Below are positions 1 to 9,690 of a stretch of 64,000 nt of DNA, one piece after another (within the stretch, counting starts at the first letter, position 1; each line of letters opens with the position of its first letter). The notes below the pieces were generated by a model that saw only the letters and a program-made list of their open reading frames with translations, did no database searches and was not told where the DNA came from. Where the stretch lies: contig JAFRPH010000062.1 in assembly GCA_017429205.1 (NCBI GenBank), positions 1 to 64,000 on the forward strand. Reading direction: 5' to 3'. The stretch comes from Bacteroidales bacterium. GTDB lineage: Bacteria; Bacteroidota; Bacteroidia; Bacteroidales; UBA932. The position numbers and the translations under genes are program-made.

Positions 1-987
<987 letters not shown>

Positions 988-1004
988 TTAAAAGTTATGT
1001 GGAT

Positions 1005-1889
1005 TTATTCTGATATTCCTTGGATGTCGGCGACTTCGGGCGCGATGCGCTTCACGAGACCCTGCAGGACGGTGCCGGGACCGATTTCGAGGAAACTGTC
1101 CGCGCCGTCCGCGACCATGTTCAGCACGGTCTGGGTCCAGCGGACCGGGGAAGTGAGCTGGCGCAGGAGGTTGTCCTTGATGACTTCCGGGTCCATGGAG
1201 GGGAGGGCGGTGACATTCTGGTAGACCGGGCAGGCGGGCGCGCGGAACGGCGTCTTTTCGATGGCTTCGGCCAGTTCCAGCCGGGCCGGTTCCATGAGCG
1301 GGGAGTGGAAGGCGCCGCTGACCGCCAGCGGAAGCGCGCGCTTGGCGCCGGCCTCCTTCATCTTCGCGCAGGCTTCGGCCACGGCCTCGGCCTCGCCGGA
1401 GATGACGATCTGTCCTTCGCTGTTATAATTGGCAGGGATGACGAGGCCCGCGCAGGAGGCGCAGATTTCCTCGACCGTCTCGGTCGGAAGCTTGATGACG
1501 GCGGCCATGGTGCCGGGGACCTTCTCGCAGCATTTCTGCATCGCGGAGGCGCGGACGGCGACGAGCCGGAGGGCGTCCTCGAAGTCCATCGCGCCGGCGG
1601 CGGCGAGGGCGGAGAACTCCCCGAGGGAGTGCCCAGCCACCATCGCCGGAGCCTCCAGGCCGCTGCAAAGGGCCAGGACGACGCTGTGGATGAAGATGGC
1701 GGGCTGGGTGACGCGCGTAGCCTTCAAGGCCTCCGCGTCTTCCCCGAACATGATGTCCGTGATGGGGAATCCGAGGATTTCGCAGGCCTTGTCCATCATC
1801 TCCCGGGCCTCCGCGCTGCGCTCATAAAGCGCCTTCCCCATACCGGGGAACTGGGAGCCTTGACCGGGAAAGATATATGCTTTGCTCAT
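1005..1889 (-). CDS. fabD: Malonyl-CoA:acyl carrier protein transacylase
   Basis: This 294-residue cytoplasmic enzyme moves the malonyl group from CoA to acyl carrier protein for fatty acid elongation. The start motif FPGQGSQ (about residues 7-13), the nucleophile elbow GHSLGE (86-91, Ser88) and the catalytic His in GAFHSPLM (about residue 196) are all present, and the length is normal for the family. The ATG is preceded by a -7 box at 1920-1927, so this is the likely first gene of the transcription unit leading into nifJ. No fab neighbours are present. Confidence 0.97.
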   Translation of the reverse strand: MSKAYIFPGQGSQFPGMGKALYERSAEAREMMDKACEILGFPITDIMFGEDAEALKATRVTQPAIFIHSVVLALCSGLEAPAMVAGHSLGEFSALAAAGAMDFEDALRLVAVRASAMQKCCEKVPGTMAAVIKLPTETVEEICASCAGLVIPANYNSEGQIVISGEAEAVAEACAKMKEAGAKRALPLAVSGAFHSPLMEPARLELAEAIEKTPFRAPACPVYQNVTALPSMDPEVIKDNLLRQLTSPVRWTQTVLNMVADGADSFLEIGPGTVLQGLVKRIAPEVADIQGISE

Positions 1890-1919
1890 ACGGTTTCAGT
1901 ACGAAAATCTAATATCGTA

Positions 1920-1927
1920 CAAATATA
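1920..1927 (-). promoter_or_regulatory. Bacteroidota -7 box for fabD
   Basis: On the minus strand the sequence reads TATATTTG, a match to the TAnnTTTG -7 element of the Bacteroidota primary sigma factor, about 30 nt before the fabD ATG. No clear -33 TTTG is seen at the ideal spacing. Confidence 0.5.
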
Positions 1928-2030
1928 GGTAAAAAAAGATGAATTACCTATGCTTGTTTCCTACGAACTCCTGGAAAAGTCAATTCGGAGGCCGGAGGCC
2001 GACGGAGGGGGTCCGGGGGTCTCCCCCGGT

Positions 2031-2064
2031 AAATAAAAAGAGAACCGACTCGACGAGTCGGTTC
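2031..2064 (-). terminator. Rho-independent terminator of tRNA-Val
   Basis: GAACCGACTCG and CGAGTCGGTTC (2042-2064) form an 11-bp perfect stem with a one-base centre. On the minus strand it is followed by CTTTTTATTT. It lies directly downstream of the tRNA gene and faces fabD. Confidence 0.8.
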
Positions 2065-2068
2065 CCAG

Positions 2069-2143
2069 TAGGGACGATCGGATTCGAACCGATGACCTCT
2101 TCAATGTGACTGAAGCGCTCTAAACCAGCTGAGCTACGCCCCT
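2069..2143 (-). tRNA. tRNA-Val (anticodon CAC)
   Basis: The minus strand folds as a full 75-nt cloverleaf. The acceptor stem AGGGGCG pairs with CGTCCCT (one G-T), followed by discriminator A. The D arm contains GCTCAGCTGGTTTAGAGC, the anticodon arm is CTTCA-GTCACAT-TGAAG, and the T arm is ATCGG-TTCGAAT-CCGAT. With U33 the anticodon reads CAC, which decodes GUG valine. CCA is not encoded. A strong terminator follows. The isotype call rests on the anticodon alone. Confidence 0.85.
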
Positions 2144-2163
2144 GTCTGTTTGAAACAGGACTG

Positions 2164-2171
2164 CAAAGATG
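2164..2171 (-). promoter_or_regulatory. Candidate -7 box for tRNA-Val
   Basis: On the minus strand CATCTTTG lies about 20 nt before the tRNA 5' end. It matches TAnnTTTG except at the first base. Confidence 0.35.
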
Positions 2172-2214
2172 AGACTATTTCTTCAAATTTGCAAGGGTTC
2201 CGGCGAAAAAGTTT

Positions 2215-3363
2215 CTATCGGACCTCGATATAGGCCTTGTTGGCGGCGAGCGAAGTCCCCTGGTAGAGGCCGAAGACGGCCCGCTCCTTCGTGGAGGCGG
2301 GGGAGAGCACGTAGTACTGTCCGGCCTGGCAGCTGCCGGCCGTGGTCCTTCCCTTCAGGAGGTTGCTGCTGATGGACGACGGATCCATGATGCTGCTCTC
2401 GAAGGTGACGGAGGTGGCGTCGGAACGGACGAGAACGCCGGTGTTCGCCGGGATGATGCTTCCGGCGGGGATCTCCTGCAGTTTCGCGTAGCCGGCGACC
2501 AGTTCGGTCACGGTGTAGACCTTCGCGCCGGCGGGCGCTTTCGCGTTGAAATCCAGGCAAAGCGTCGCCCATCCCTGGGAGGGGATGCTCAGCTGGAAAG
2601 TCTGCTTGTAGACGAGCGTGATGTCGTCGAGATACAGGTAGTCGTTCTCGTTGCCGCCGCCGGGATAGGCGTTGGTCGCGGCGCTCAGGAGAATGTATTT
2701 GGGCTGCGCTCCGTTGTTCTTGTACACGAACGGAATGGAGAGTCTCTTCCACTGGCCGTTCGTCTTGGCGATGGTCATGTTGATGGCCGTGGCCACGATG
2801 TATTTGCTGTCTGATGTCTGGGCATAGCCGTCGATATAGTCGAAATCGCTGTGGATGGTGGCCGTCACCTTCGCATAGGGGTGACTGGAATCGTTTCCAT
2901 TCGGGGAGAACTTCACCCAGACGACCAGCGAATCGGGCCTGCCGGTGAATGGCATCGCGCAGGGATTCTTGAAGCCGTTCAGGGTGTTGTAGCCGTCCCG
3001 GTCGGAATAATTGTAATTGTTCTTGCCGGTCGCGGACATGGCGGCGGCGTGGACGCGGCCGGTCGTCAGGTTGCCCTGGGCGACGACGCCCGAGACTTTC
3101 CGTGACCAGATGCTGCAGGAATACGACCCCGTGGATCCCGGACGCTTGTCCGTGGATCGCTTGACCTGGCGGTTGTTCTTGTCGTAGGCGAGACCGGAAA
3201 AGAGTCCGTCGGCGGTCTGGAAGGAGTTGAAATAGTTGGGCAGGTTCGCCCCGTCGAAGGTCCAGGTCTCGAAGTCTCCGTTGGCGATCTGGGGGCGGTT
3301 CTGCGCCTGCGCGGCCCCGGAGAGGAGGACCGCCGCTGCAAGGAGTGCAAAGGTCTTTCTCAT
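2215..3363 (-). CDS. PCMD-type secreted protein
   Basis: This 382-residue protein has a signal peptide (MRKTFALLAAAVLLSGAAQAQ). It opens with QIANGDFETW, the hallmark of the Bacteroidota PCMD (putative carbohydrate metabolism) domain, with jelly-roll-like text up to YLYLDDITLVY (about residue 265). The C-terminal 100 residues (IPSQGWATLC, VYTVTEL, IPANTGVLVRS) resemble a small beta domain often found at the C-termini of secreted Bacteroidota proteins. I chose the ATG at 3363; an in-frame TTG nine bases upstream falls on the stop of the previous gene. It is the third gene of a small surface operon 5 bp after the fimbrillin-like gene. Exact ligand unknown. Confidence 0.75.
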   Translation of the reverse strand: MRKTFALLAAAVLLSGAAQAQNRPQIANGDFETWTFDGANLPNYFNSFQTADGLFSGLAYDKNNRQVKRSTDKRPGSTGSYSCSIWSRKVSGVVAQGNLTTGRVHAAAMSATGKNNYNYSDRDGYNTLNGFKNPCAMPFTGRPDSLVVWVKFSPNGNDSSHPYAKVTATIHSDFDYIDGYAQTSDSKYIVATAINMTIAKTNGQWKRLSIPFVYKNNGAQPKYILLSAATNAYPGGGNENDYLYLDDITLVYKQTFQLSIPSQGWATLCLDFNAKAPAGAKVYTVTELVAGYAKLQEIPAGSIIPANTGVLVRSDATSVTFESSIMDPSSISSNLLKGRTTAGSCQAGQYYVLSPASTKERAVFGLYQGTSLAANKAYIEVR

Positions 3364-3368
3364 AGGGC

Positions 3369-4211
3369 TCAAAGTTGCTGGTTGGTCGGGTCGGCCACGA
3401 GCGCGGCGTCGTAGAAGGTCAACGAAGCGCTTGCCTGTCCGAGGTTTTTGATCCGGCCGGCCTCGAAGCCCTTGCCGGAGGTGAACGTGGTATTGACGAA
3501 GGCGACCTTCCCGTCGGACCGGGTCAGGGCCATCTGGAGCTTTTTGCTTGTGGAGGGCAGGACACTGAGCAGGATCTCGCCCGAGAGGGCCGACGCCCCG
3601 GTCACCTGGGCCCGCTTCTCCAGATAGGAGGTGGGGGTGCCGGACGTGATGCGGAGGTCGGCGCCCACCTGGAACGGACCCGTCACACGGTCGTCCCGGA
3701 CCACCTCGACCTTACGGATGTTCAGGCTGGCGGGAATCTGCATCCTGAGCACGGAACAGACGTTCTGGAACGTGAAACCGTCGTTTTCGTTGCCCGTTCC
3801 CACCATCACGGCCTCAGCGATCCGGCCGGACTGGCTCTGGGGAAGCGTGAGGCCGATGCCGGCGGCGCCCAGGGTGGCGTTCGCGTCATAGGGGAAGAAT
3901 GCGGTCGTCAGGTGGGAATACTCGGGCTTCTGACCCGAGAAAGTCGTGCTTGCCGAACCGCCGGTCTTGGCGGTGAAGGGCGGGCAAAAGACCTTGTCGG
4001 CGGTGAAAATGCCGATCTTGTCCCCCTGGGTCCAGGCGGGGAGATTCCCGCCGGTGGACAGGGTGACCCGGGTTTCGGGAACGGTCGCTTCGACCGTCAC
4101 GGGGACGAGTTTGCCCGTGGCGGGAGCGGGGTTGGCCGTATCGGCCTCTTTTTGGCAGGAGATTGCGGTGAACACGGCCGCAATGCATCCGAAGGCGAGC
4201 AGCTTGTTCAT
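3369..4211 (-). CDS. Fimbrillin-family (Mfa-like) lipoprotein
   Basis: This 280-residue protein has a lipobox ending at Cys19 (TAISCQKE), so it is exported and lipid-anchored. The segment PAWTQGDKIGIF (about residues 60-70), then the alternation of small beta-strand stretches and TFQNVCSVLRMQIP, are typical of the fimbrillin/Mfa-like family, which supplies pilus subunits or surface lipoproteins. The length (about 280) fits a short member. It lies 3 bp after the 44-aa gene and 5 bp before the PCMD gene, so the three are probably one mRNA. No fim/mfa assembly genes are seen nearby, so a pilus role is not supported by context. Confidence 0.7.
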   Translation of the reverse strand: MNKLLAFGCIAAVFTAISCQKEADTANPAPATGKLVPVTVEATVPETRVTLSTGGNLPAWTQGDKIGIFTADKVFCPPFTAKTGGSASTTFSGQKPEYSHLTTAFFPYDANATLGAAGIGLTLPQSQSGRIAEAVMVGTGNENDGFTFQNVCSVLRMQIPASLNIRKVEVVRDDRVTGPFQVGADLRITSGTPTSYLEKRAQVTGASALSGEILLSVLPSTSKKLQMALTRSDGKVAFVNTTFTSGKGFEAGRIKNLGQASASLTFYDAALVADPTNQQL

Positions 4212-4214
4212 CGG

Positions 4215-4349
4215 TCAGAAAACGTTTTCGTCATCCTCTTCGTAGCCGGACAGGTTTCCGCCCGTACCGTCTACGTTGCTGAGGCAGAAGGTCGCGTCCA
4301 GGGAGAGTTCTTCGACCCAGAGTTCAGGTTTCGTATAGTCTTTTTTCAT
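4215..4349 (-). CDS. 44-aa small protein at the head of the fimbrillin-like operon
   Basis: The open frame starts at the ATG complementary to 4347-4349 and encodes a 44-residue acidic peptide: start MKKDYTKPELWVEEL, middle LDATFCLSNVDGTGG, end EEDDENVF. It has no signal peptide. Short peptides of the form MKK.Y.KP.L.VEE are common just ahead of Bacteroidota surface-protein operons. A consensus -7 box lies about 23 nt upstream and the next gene starts 3 bp downstream. I do not know its function. Confidence 0.65.
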   Translation of the reverse strand: MKKDYTKPELWVEELSLDATFCLSNVDGTGGNLSGYEEDDENVF

Positions 4350-4372
4350 CACAGCCTTGTAAAAAAGGGCTG

Positions 4373-4380
4373 CAAAGATA
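4373..4380 (-). promoter_or_regulatory. -7 box of the fimbrillin-like operon
   Basis: On the minus strand the sequence reads TATCTTTG (followed by CA), a perfect TAnnTTTG match, about 23 nt upstream of the 44-aa gene. Confidence 0.6.
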
Positions 4381-4412
4381 CGCCAAAAACCTGAAAGATG
4401 AAAATTTGGTCC

Positions 4413-5264
4413 CTATCGCACCACGACGGCGTTCGGGACGATGCGCTGGCCCACGTGGTCGAACTGGCCGTTGTCGCAGGGATGGTTCAGGACGCCGCCC
4501 GGGAGGGTCCACAGGGTGGAGGAGCCGCCGCCGTCCAGGTTGAGGGCTTCGACCAGGCCGAGCTTTTCGGCGAGGGCGGTGAGCTCGGCGATGGACATTC
4601 CCTCCGCTTCGCCGGGGAAGCGGCCGTCCACGACCACGAGCCAAACGCCGCCGTCGGCGTCCTTGCCCACGAGCGAGCGCGGGTGGCGCTTCTTGTAGAA
4701 CGACTTCCAGTTCGGCATTTCCTCGCCGTAGGTGGCCGTCACGCCGTCATCGACCAGGACCGGACCGCTCGCGAGGACTTCCCAGTCCCGCTCGAAGACA
4801 TCGGTCGTGTCGCAGGCCTCGACCCGGATCTCCTCCGGGTTCAGGACGAGCGCGCCGTTCGTCCGGAAGGTCTCCCTCGCCGTCGTGGCGCCGGTCACGA
4901 AGCCGTCGTCCTTGACGAATGTGACGTGCGTGAGACTGTCCATGTTGAAGTAACTGCCGTTGATGCCGGCGAAAGCGTCATACTTCAGGCACAGGGCGCT
5001 GGTGCTGTCGGCCTGGTCCCGCTCGGCCGTCACGACGGTCGTCTGGAACGCGGCCGGATTGTACCGCACGAAGGCGATGAACTGGCCGTCCTCGTGGATC
5101 GTGCCGTAGAACCCGTCGGCCTTCGCGGCCTTCTTGACGCTGAGTTCGTCCCCGCTGCGGAGGTCGAACACCTTTTCGGCCCCTTCGGGGATATGATTGA
5201 CCGGCCGGCTGCATCCGGCGAGAACCGCAAGCGCGATGGCGCTGCCTAAGGCAATTGCTTTCAT
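4413..5264 (-). CDS. Phosphodiester glycosidase-family (NAGPA domain) lipoprotein
   Basis: The 283-residue protein has a lipobox with Cys18 (AVLAGCS). The NAGPA-type fold is shown by FAGINGSYFNMD (about residues 98-109), VLASGPVLVDDG, VVVDGRFPGEAEGMSI and the family signature NLDGGGSSTLW (about 242-252). Family members cleave sugar-phosphodiesters or related glycosidic bonds; substrate here is unknown. It is transcribed divergently from the GH2-like gene, and both have -7 boxes in the 76-bp gap. Confidence 0.85.
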   Translation of the reverse strand: MKAIALGSAIALAVLAGCSRPVNHIPEGAEKVFDLRSGDELSVKKAAKADGFYGTIHEDGQFIAFVRYNPAAFQTTVVTAERDQADSTSALCLKYDAFAGINGSYFNMDSLTHVTFVKDDGFVTGATTARETFRTNGALVLNPEEIRVEACDTTDVFERDWEVLASGPVLVDDGVTATYGEEMPNWKSFYKKRHPRSLVGKDADGGVWLVVVDGRFPGEAEGMSIAELTALAEKLGLVEALNLDGGGSSTLWTLPGGVLNHPCDNGQFDHVGQRIVPNAVVVR

Positions 5265-5287
5265 ACGTGGAATGATCTTGAATCATA

Positions 5288-5324
5288 CAAAAATACGAAT
5301 AATCGGCGAAATTCCTTATTTTTG
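5288..5324. promoter_or_regulatory. Divergent promoter pair
   Basis: The minus strand carries TATTTTTG at 5288-5295 (for the NAGPA gene) and the plus strand carries TATTTTTG at 5317-5324 (for the GH2-like gene). Both match TAnnTTTG and are 21 bp apart, back to back. The plus-strand box lies only 17 nt before the chosen GH2-like ATG, so that mRNA leader must be short. Confidence 0.5.
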
Positions 5325-5340
5325 TATGAGAGAATCGTTT

Positions 5341-7773
5341 ATGAGAAGAGTATTGGGATTTTTAGGCCTCGCGGTTGCCGCCGTGGCCTGTACGCCGGAG
5401 ATGGAGGTCTCCGGGGAGTGGGGGTTGTACCTGGATCCGGCGGGGGTGGTGACGGTCGATTCGCTCCTGGGGGAGCGGGCCGATTCGCTGTTTGCCGATG
5501 CCATCGTCCTGCCCGGGACGACGGACCTCGCGGGGAAGGGGCTTGCGGCCGTGGAGCCGCAGTATGGCCAGCCTGTGGAAACCGGTCGGCTGACGCGTCG
5601 GCATTCCTTCGTGGGCAAGGCCTGGTACCGGAAGAAGGTCGTGGCGCCGTATGTTTGGCGCGAGAAGGACCTGGCGCTGTACCTGGAGCGCACCAAGGCG
5701 ACGAAACTGTACCTGGACGGCGCCCTGGTGGATTCCTGCAACGACGTGTCCACGCCGCAGCTTTACAACCTGGGCAAGCTGCTTCCGGGCGTGCATACGA
5801 TCACCCTTTGCGTGGATAATGGCAGGGGAGTGCCGCCGCAGGTGATCAAGAGTTCCCACCTCTATTCCGACGACACCCAGACGAACTGGAACGGCGTCAT
5901 CGGCCGGATCGAGTTCGGGCCGATGGAGGCCTTTTCCGAGCGGCTCTCGGTCCCGGAAATGCCGCGTCTTGAGGTCGTCGACGGCCGGTTCATGGCCGGC
6001 GGGAAGCCGGTCTTCCTCCGCGGCAAGCACGACGCCTGCGTCTTCCCCTTGACGGGGCACACGCCGATGGACAAAGCCTCGTGGATCAACTACTTCCAAC
6101 GCTGCAAGGAATACGGCATCAACCACGTCCGGTTCCATTCCTGGTGCCCGCCGGAGGCCGCTTTCGCGGCCGCGGACGAGCTCGGGATCTACCTCCAGCC
6201 GGAGCTTCCGTTCTGGGGGACGCTGGAAGGGGAGGAGCTCCTCGCGTTCCTGCGGAAAGAGGGCTTGAACATCGTCCGTACTTATGGGCATCACCCCTCT
6301 TTCGCGATGTTCTCTCTGGGCAACGAGCTTTGGGGCGAGAAGGCGGTGATGCAGGAGCTGATAGAGGCCTTCCGGAAGGAAGCCCCGCAAATCCTGTATA
6401 CCAATGGTACCAACGCTTTCCTGGGCTGGCAGGGCTATGTCGACGGAATGGATTTCTTCGCCACCTGCCGGACGCGGGGCGAGGCATACGGCGAGTATCA
6501 CACCCACGTCCGCAGTTCCTTCGCTTTCTGCGACGCGTTGGACGGCGGCATCCTGAACCATTTCTATCCGGGAACCGCCCGGAACTTCGCCGAGGCGCTC
6601 GAGGGTGTCCCGATGCCGGTGATCAGCCATGAGACCGGGCAGTTCCAGAGCTATCCGGATTACGCCCAGATCGACAAGTACACCGGCCCGCTGGCCCCGT
6701 ACAACCTGATGGAGTTCCGTCGCCGGCTGGACATCGCCGGGATGGCGGACCAGGCGGCGGCTTTCCACCGCGCCTCCCTCCGCTGGGCCTTCGAACTGTA
6801 CAAGGCCGATGTGGAAATGTGCCTCCGCACCCTGGGCCTCGGCGGTTTCCAACTGCTTGACATCCAGGACTATCCCGGGCAGGGATCGGCCTATGTGGGC
6901 ATCCTGGACGCGTTCATGGACGCAAAGGGCGACATCGATCCGGCCGAATGGCGGCAGTTCTGCAGCGAGCTCGTCCCGCTGGCCGAGTTCGACAAGTACT
7001 GCTGGACGGAAGACGAGGTTTTCCACGCGCACGTGAAGGTTGCGAACTATACCGGCGAGGAGTTGGTCGACGGGGAGGGCGAGTATGACATCGACAGGCC
7101 CGTTTCCGAGCTGTTGGACAGCGTGAAGGCCCCGGCCCGCATCGACCTTCGGTTGAACGCCCGTACCGCCGGTCACGAGGGCGTCAATGCCTGGCCCATC
7201 TGGGTGTATCCGGCCGACAACCGGCCTGACCGGAGCGGAATCACCATCGTCCGGAAACTGGACAATGCCGCCCTGAAGGCCTTGGAAGCGGGAAAGAAGG
7301 TGCTCCTGATGCCCTCGGACACGACGGGCACCGTGGGCGGGCTCTTCCAGACCGATTACTGGAACTACCGGATGTTCAAGCAGATCTGCGAGAGCAACGG
7401 CAAGCCCGTCTCGCCCGGCACCCTGGGCATCCTCACCGATCCGGCGCACCCGCTGTTCCGGGAGTTCCCGACGGAGGAGCATACGGACTGGCAGTGGTTC
7501 CCGGTCCTGAAGGCTTCCCGGCCGATGATCCTGGACGCCCTGCGGGGGTACAAGCCCATCGTACAGGTCATCGACAACGTGGAGCGGAACCATCGGCTCG
7601 GGCTCGTGTTCGAGTTCGCGGCGGGGAAGGGGAAACTGCTGGTGTGCTGCTCGAACCTGGAATCCGTGCTGGACTATCCGGAAGGCCGGCAGTTCTACAA
7701 GGCCGTCCTGGATTATATGCGTTCCGACGACTTCCGGCCGTCGGTCGAACTGGATAAAAAACTGTTCCTATGA
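5341..7773 (+). CDS. GH2-like glycoside hydrolase lipoprotein
   Basis: 810 residues starting MRRVLGFLGL with lipobox Cys17 (VAAVACTPE); the -7 box at 5317-5324 rules out the longer frame upstream. The N-terminal half has the GH2 sugar-binding beta sandwich (WYRKKVVAPYVW, TKLYLDGALVD). The TIM barrel carries HPSFAMFSLGNELWG with the likely acid/base Glu329, and VISHETGQF with Glu431 as candidate nucleophile. The nucleophile context differs from the usual SEYG, so substrate cannot be named. It is translationally coupled (4-bp ATGA overlap) to the DUF3089-GH43 gene, suggesting the two act on one substrate in the periplasm or outer membrane. Confidence 0.85.
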   Translation: MRRVLGFLGLAVAAVACTPEMEVSGEWGLYLDPAGVVTVDSLLGERADSLFADAIVLPGTTDLAGKGLAAVEPQYGQPVETGRLTRRHSFVGKAWYRKKVVAPYVWREKDLALYLERTKATKLYLDGALVDSCNDVSTPQLYNLGKLLPGVHTITLCVDNGRGVPPQVIKSSHLYSDDTQTNWNGVIGRIEFGPMEAFSERLSVPEMPRLEVVDGRFMAGGKPVFLRGKHDACVFPLTGHTPMDKASWINYFQRCKEYGINHVRFHSWCPPEAAFAAADELGIYLQPELPFWGTLEGEELLAFLRKEGLNIVRTYGHHPSFAMFSLGNELWGEKAVMQELIEAFRKEAPQILYTNGTNAFLGWQGYVDGMDFFATCRTRGEAYGEYHTHVRSSFAFCDALDGGILNHFYPGTARNFAEALEGVPMPVISHETGQFQSYPDYAQIDKYTGPLAPYNLMEFRRRLDIAGMADQAAAFHRASLRWAFELYKADVEMCLRTLGLGGFQLLDIQDYPGQGSAYVGILDAFMDAKGDIDPAEWRQFCSELVPLAEFDKYCWTEDEVFHAHVKVANYTGEELVDGEGEYDIDRPVSELLDSVKAPARIDLRLNARTAGHEGVNAWPIWVYPADNRPDRSGITIVRKLDNAALKALEAGKKVLLMPSDTTGTVGGLFQTDYWNYRMFKQICESNGKPVSPGTLGILTDPAHPLFREFPTEEHTDWQWFPVLKASRPMILDALRGYKPIVQVIDNVERNHRLGLVFEFAAGKGKLLVCCSNLESVLDYPEGRQFYKAVLDYMRSDDFRPSVELDKKLFL

Positions 7774-9575
7774 AGATAAGACTGTTCGTTTTCGCCGCGC
7801 TGGCGGCCGTGGTTTCCTGTGCTCCCCGCGAGCGGATTCCGGCCGCGCCGGACTATGATTCGCCCGAGGCTTGGTACATGACTGACCGCGAGGCGGACGT
7901 GGACCTGTTCTACATCAGCTCCACGGAGACCTTCGATGCGACGGTGGGCCGGAAGGTGTACCACTACGCCCAGGCGGCGGACTCTGCGGCCTGCCCCGGC
8001 ATGCGCGCCGAGATGGAGGGCGTGGACCGGATCCTGGCGGGCGACTTGAACTTCTATTCGCCCTACTATCGGCAGATGTCGATGGAGACCTATCTGGATA
8101 CGGCCTTGATTGACAGCCGCTTCCCGGTGGCGATGGAGGATGTCCGTGCGGCATTCAAGCACTATGTCGACGAGCGCTCCGACGGCCGTCCCTTCGTCCT
8201 GGCCGGCTTCAGCCAGGGCGGCGAACTCCTCGTGGAGCTGCTGAAGGAACTGCCCGACAGCCTCCAGGACCGCCTTGTCGCGGCCTATGTCCTGGGGTGG
8301 AAGATCACCCCGGAGGACCTGGCCGCCTCCTCCGCCATCCGGCCCGCCCAGGGCGCCGACGACACCGGCGTCACCATCTGCTACAATTCCGTCGATTCGC
8401 CCGATCACGCCAGCTTCGTGAGCAGCGGCAACACCGTCGCCATCAACCCGGTGAACTGGTGCACGGACGCCACCCCGGCGGTGCTGTTCGATTCCCTGAC
8501 CGTCACCCTGGACTCGGAGACCAAGCTCCTGCTGGTCGACGGCTTCGAGGGCACCGGCTACGCCTGGAAACCCTATTTCGAGGACGGCTGCTACCATACC
8601 TTCGAGATCCGCTGGTACTGGGAGTCCCTGCGGGAGAACATCGCCGAGCGCTGCGAGGCCTATCGGATATCCCATACGAGCGGCAATCCGCTCTTCGACG
8701 GCTGGTATGCGGACCCGGAGGCGGTCGTTTTCGACCAGGAATACTGGATTTATCCCACGTATTCGCATCCTTACGAGGAGCAGCTGTTCATGGACGCTTT
8801 CTCGTCGAAGGACCTGGTGCATTGGACCAAACATGACAAAGTGCTGGCCAAGGAGAACATTTCCTGGCTCTGGCGGGCCCTGTGGGCGCCTTCCGTGGTC
8901 CGGAAGGACGGAAAGTACTACCTCTTTTTCGGGGCGAACGACATGCACGAGAAAGGGGAGGGCGGCATCGGCGTCGCCGTGGCCGGCAACCCCGCCGGCC
9001 CCTTCAAGGACGCCCTCGGGCATCCGCTCGTGGACGAGGTCGTGAACGGGGCGCAGCCCATCGACCAGTTCGTCTTTCTGGATGACGACGGGACGTACTA
9101 TATGTACTACGGCGGCTGGGGCCATTGCAACCTGGTGAAACTGGGGGACGACCTGATGAGCCTCGTCCCCTTCGAGGACGGGAGCATCTACAAGGAAGTG
9201 ACGCCGCAGGGCTATGTGGAGGGCCCCTTCATGCTCAAACGGAACGGAACGTACTACTTCATGTGGAGCGAAGGCGGCTGGACCGGCCCCGACTACCACG
9301 TGGCTTACGCCCGCGCCGACAGCCCCTTCGGCCCCTTCAAGCGGGAAGGGACGATCCTGGAGTCCGACCCGGCCGTCGCCACGGGCGCCGGACACCACTC
9401 CGTCATCCGCGGCCGCGGCGAGGACGAGTACTACATCGTCTATCACCGGCACCCGCTCGGTGCCACCGACGGCAACAACCGCGTCGTGTGCATCGAACGG
9501 CTCCATTTCGACGAGTCCGGCCGCATCCTCCCGGTGCGGATCACCTTCGAGGGCGTTCCGGCCTCGCGGCTCTAG
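7770..9575 (+). CDS. DUF3089 alpha/beta hydrolase fused to GH43 glycosidase, lipoprotein
   Basis: 601 residues with lipobox Cys17. Residues about 30-290 match the DUF3089 lipase-like alpha/beta hydrolase fold: DVDLFYISSTE, a helix rich in Tyr, and the nucleophile elbow GFSQGG with Ser148. From about residue 300 a five-blade GH43 domain begins: YADPEAV (Asp315, base), PIDQFVFLDDDG (Asp432) and YVEGPFMLK (Glu484, acid). All three GH43 acidic positions are intact. The product would therefore combine an esterase and a glycosidase on one polypeptide. It is coupled to the upstream GH2-like gene. The specific ester and sugar are not predictable. Confidence 0.85.
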   Translation: MKIRLFVFAALAAVVSCAPRERIPAAPDYDSPEAWYMTDREADVDLFYISSTETFDATVGRKVYHYAQAADSAACPGMRAEMEGVDRILAGDLNFYSPYYRQMSMETYLDTALIDSRFPVAMEDVRAAFKHYVDERSDGRPFVLAGFSQGGELLVELLKELPDSLQDRLVAAYVLGWKITPEDLAASSAIRPAQGADDTGVTICYNSVDSPDHASFVSSGNTVAINPVNWCTDATPAVLFDSLTVTLDSETKLLLVDGFEGTGYAWKPYFEDGCYHTFEIRWYWESLRENIAERCEAYRISHTSGNPLFDGWYADPEAVVFDQEYWIYPTYSHPYEEQLFMDAFSSKDLVHWTKHDKVLAKENISWLWRALWAPSVVRKDGKYYLFFGANDMHEKGEGGIGVAVAGNPAGPFKDALGHPLVDEVVNGAQPIDQFVFLDDDGTYYMYYGGWGHCNLVKLGDDLMSLVPFEDGSIYKEVTPQGYVEGPFMLKRNGTYYFMWSEGGWTGPDYHVAYARADSPFGPFKREGTILESDPAVATGAGHHSVIRGRGEDEYYIVYHRHPLGATDGNNRVVCIERLHFDESGRILPVRITFEGVPASRL

Positions 9576-9586
9576 GCTGGGCGATG

Positions 9587-9605
9587 GGCCCTGCCCGGGG
9601 CAGGG
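9587..9605. other. GC-rich palindrome after the DUF3089-GH43 gene
   Basis: GCCCTGCCC and GGGCAGGGC form an almost loop-less inverted repeat just after the stop codon. No T-run follows on the plus strand, so it is only a possible transcript-end structure. Confidence 0.3.
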
Positions 9606-9663
9606 CATGGGGCCCGGCCCGCGAAAAATCCGGAAAGATTGCTTGCAAATCAACGAAAATTGT

Positions 9664-9671
9664 TAACTTTG
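9664..9671 (+). promoter_or_regulatory. -7 box of tRNA-Arg
   Basis: TAACTTTG matches TAnnTTTG and lies 20 nt before the tRNA 5' end; CTTG about 18 nt upstream may be a weak -33 element. Confidence 0.55.
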
Positions 9672-9690
9672 CAATCCCTTAACCGGGAAT

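Noticed and set aside
1984..2030. GC-rich stretch after fabD as a gene or terminator
   Set aside because: It has no start codon context or T-run of its own; the only convincing structure nearby is the tRNA terminator hairpin.
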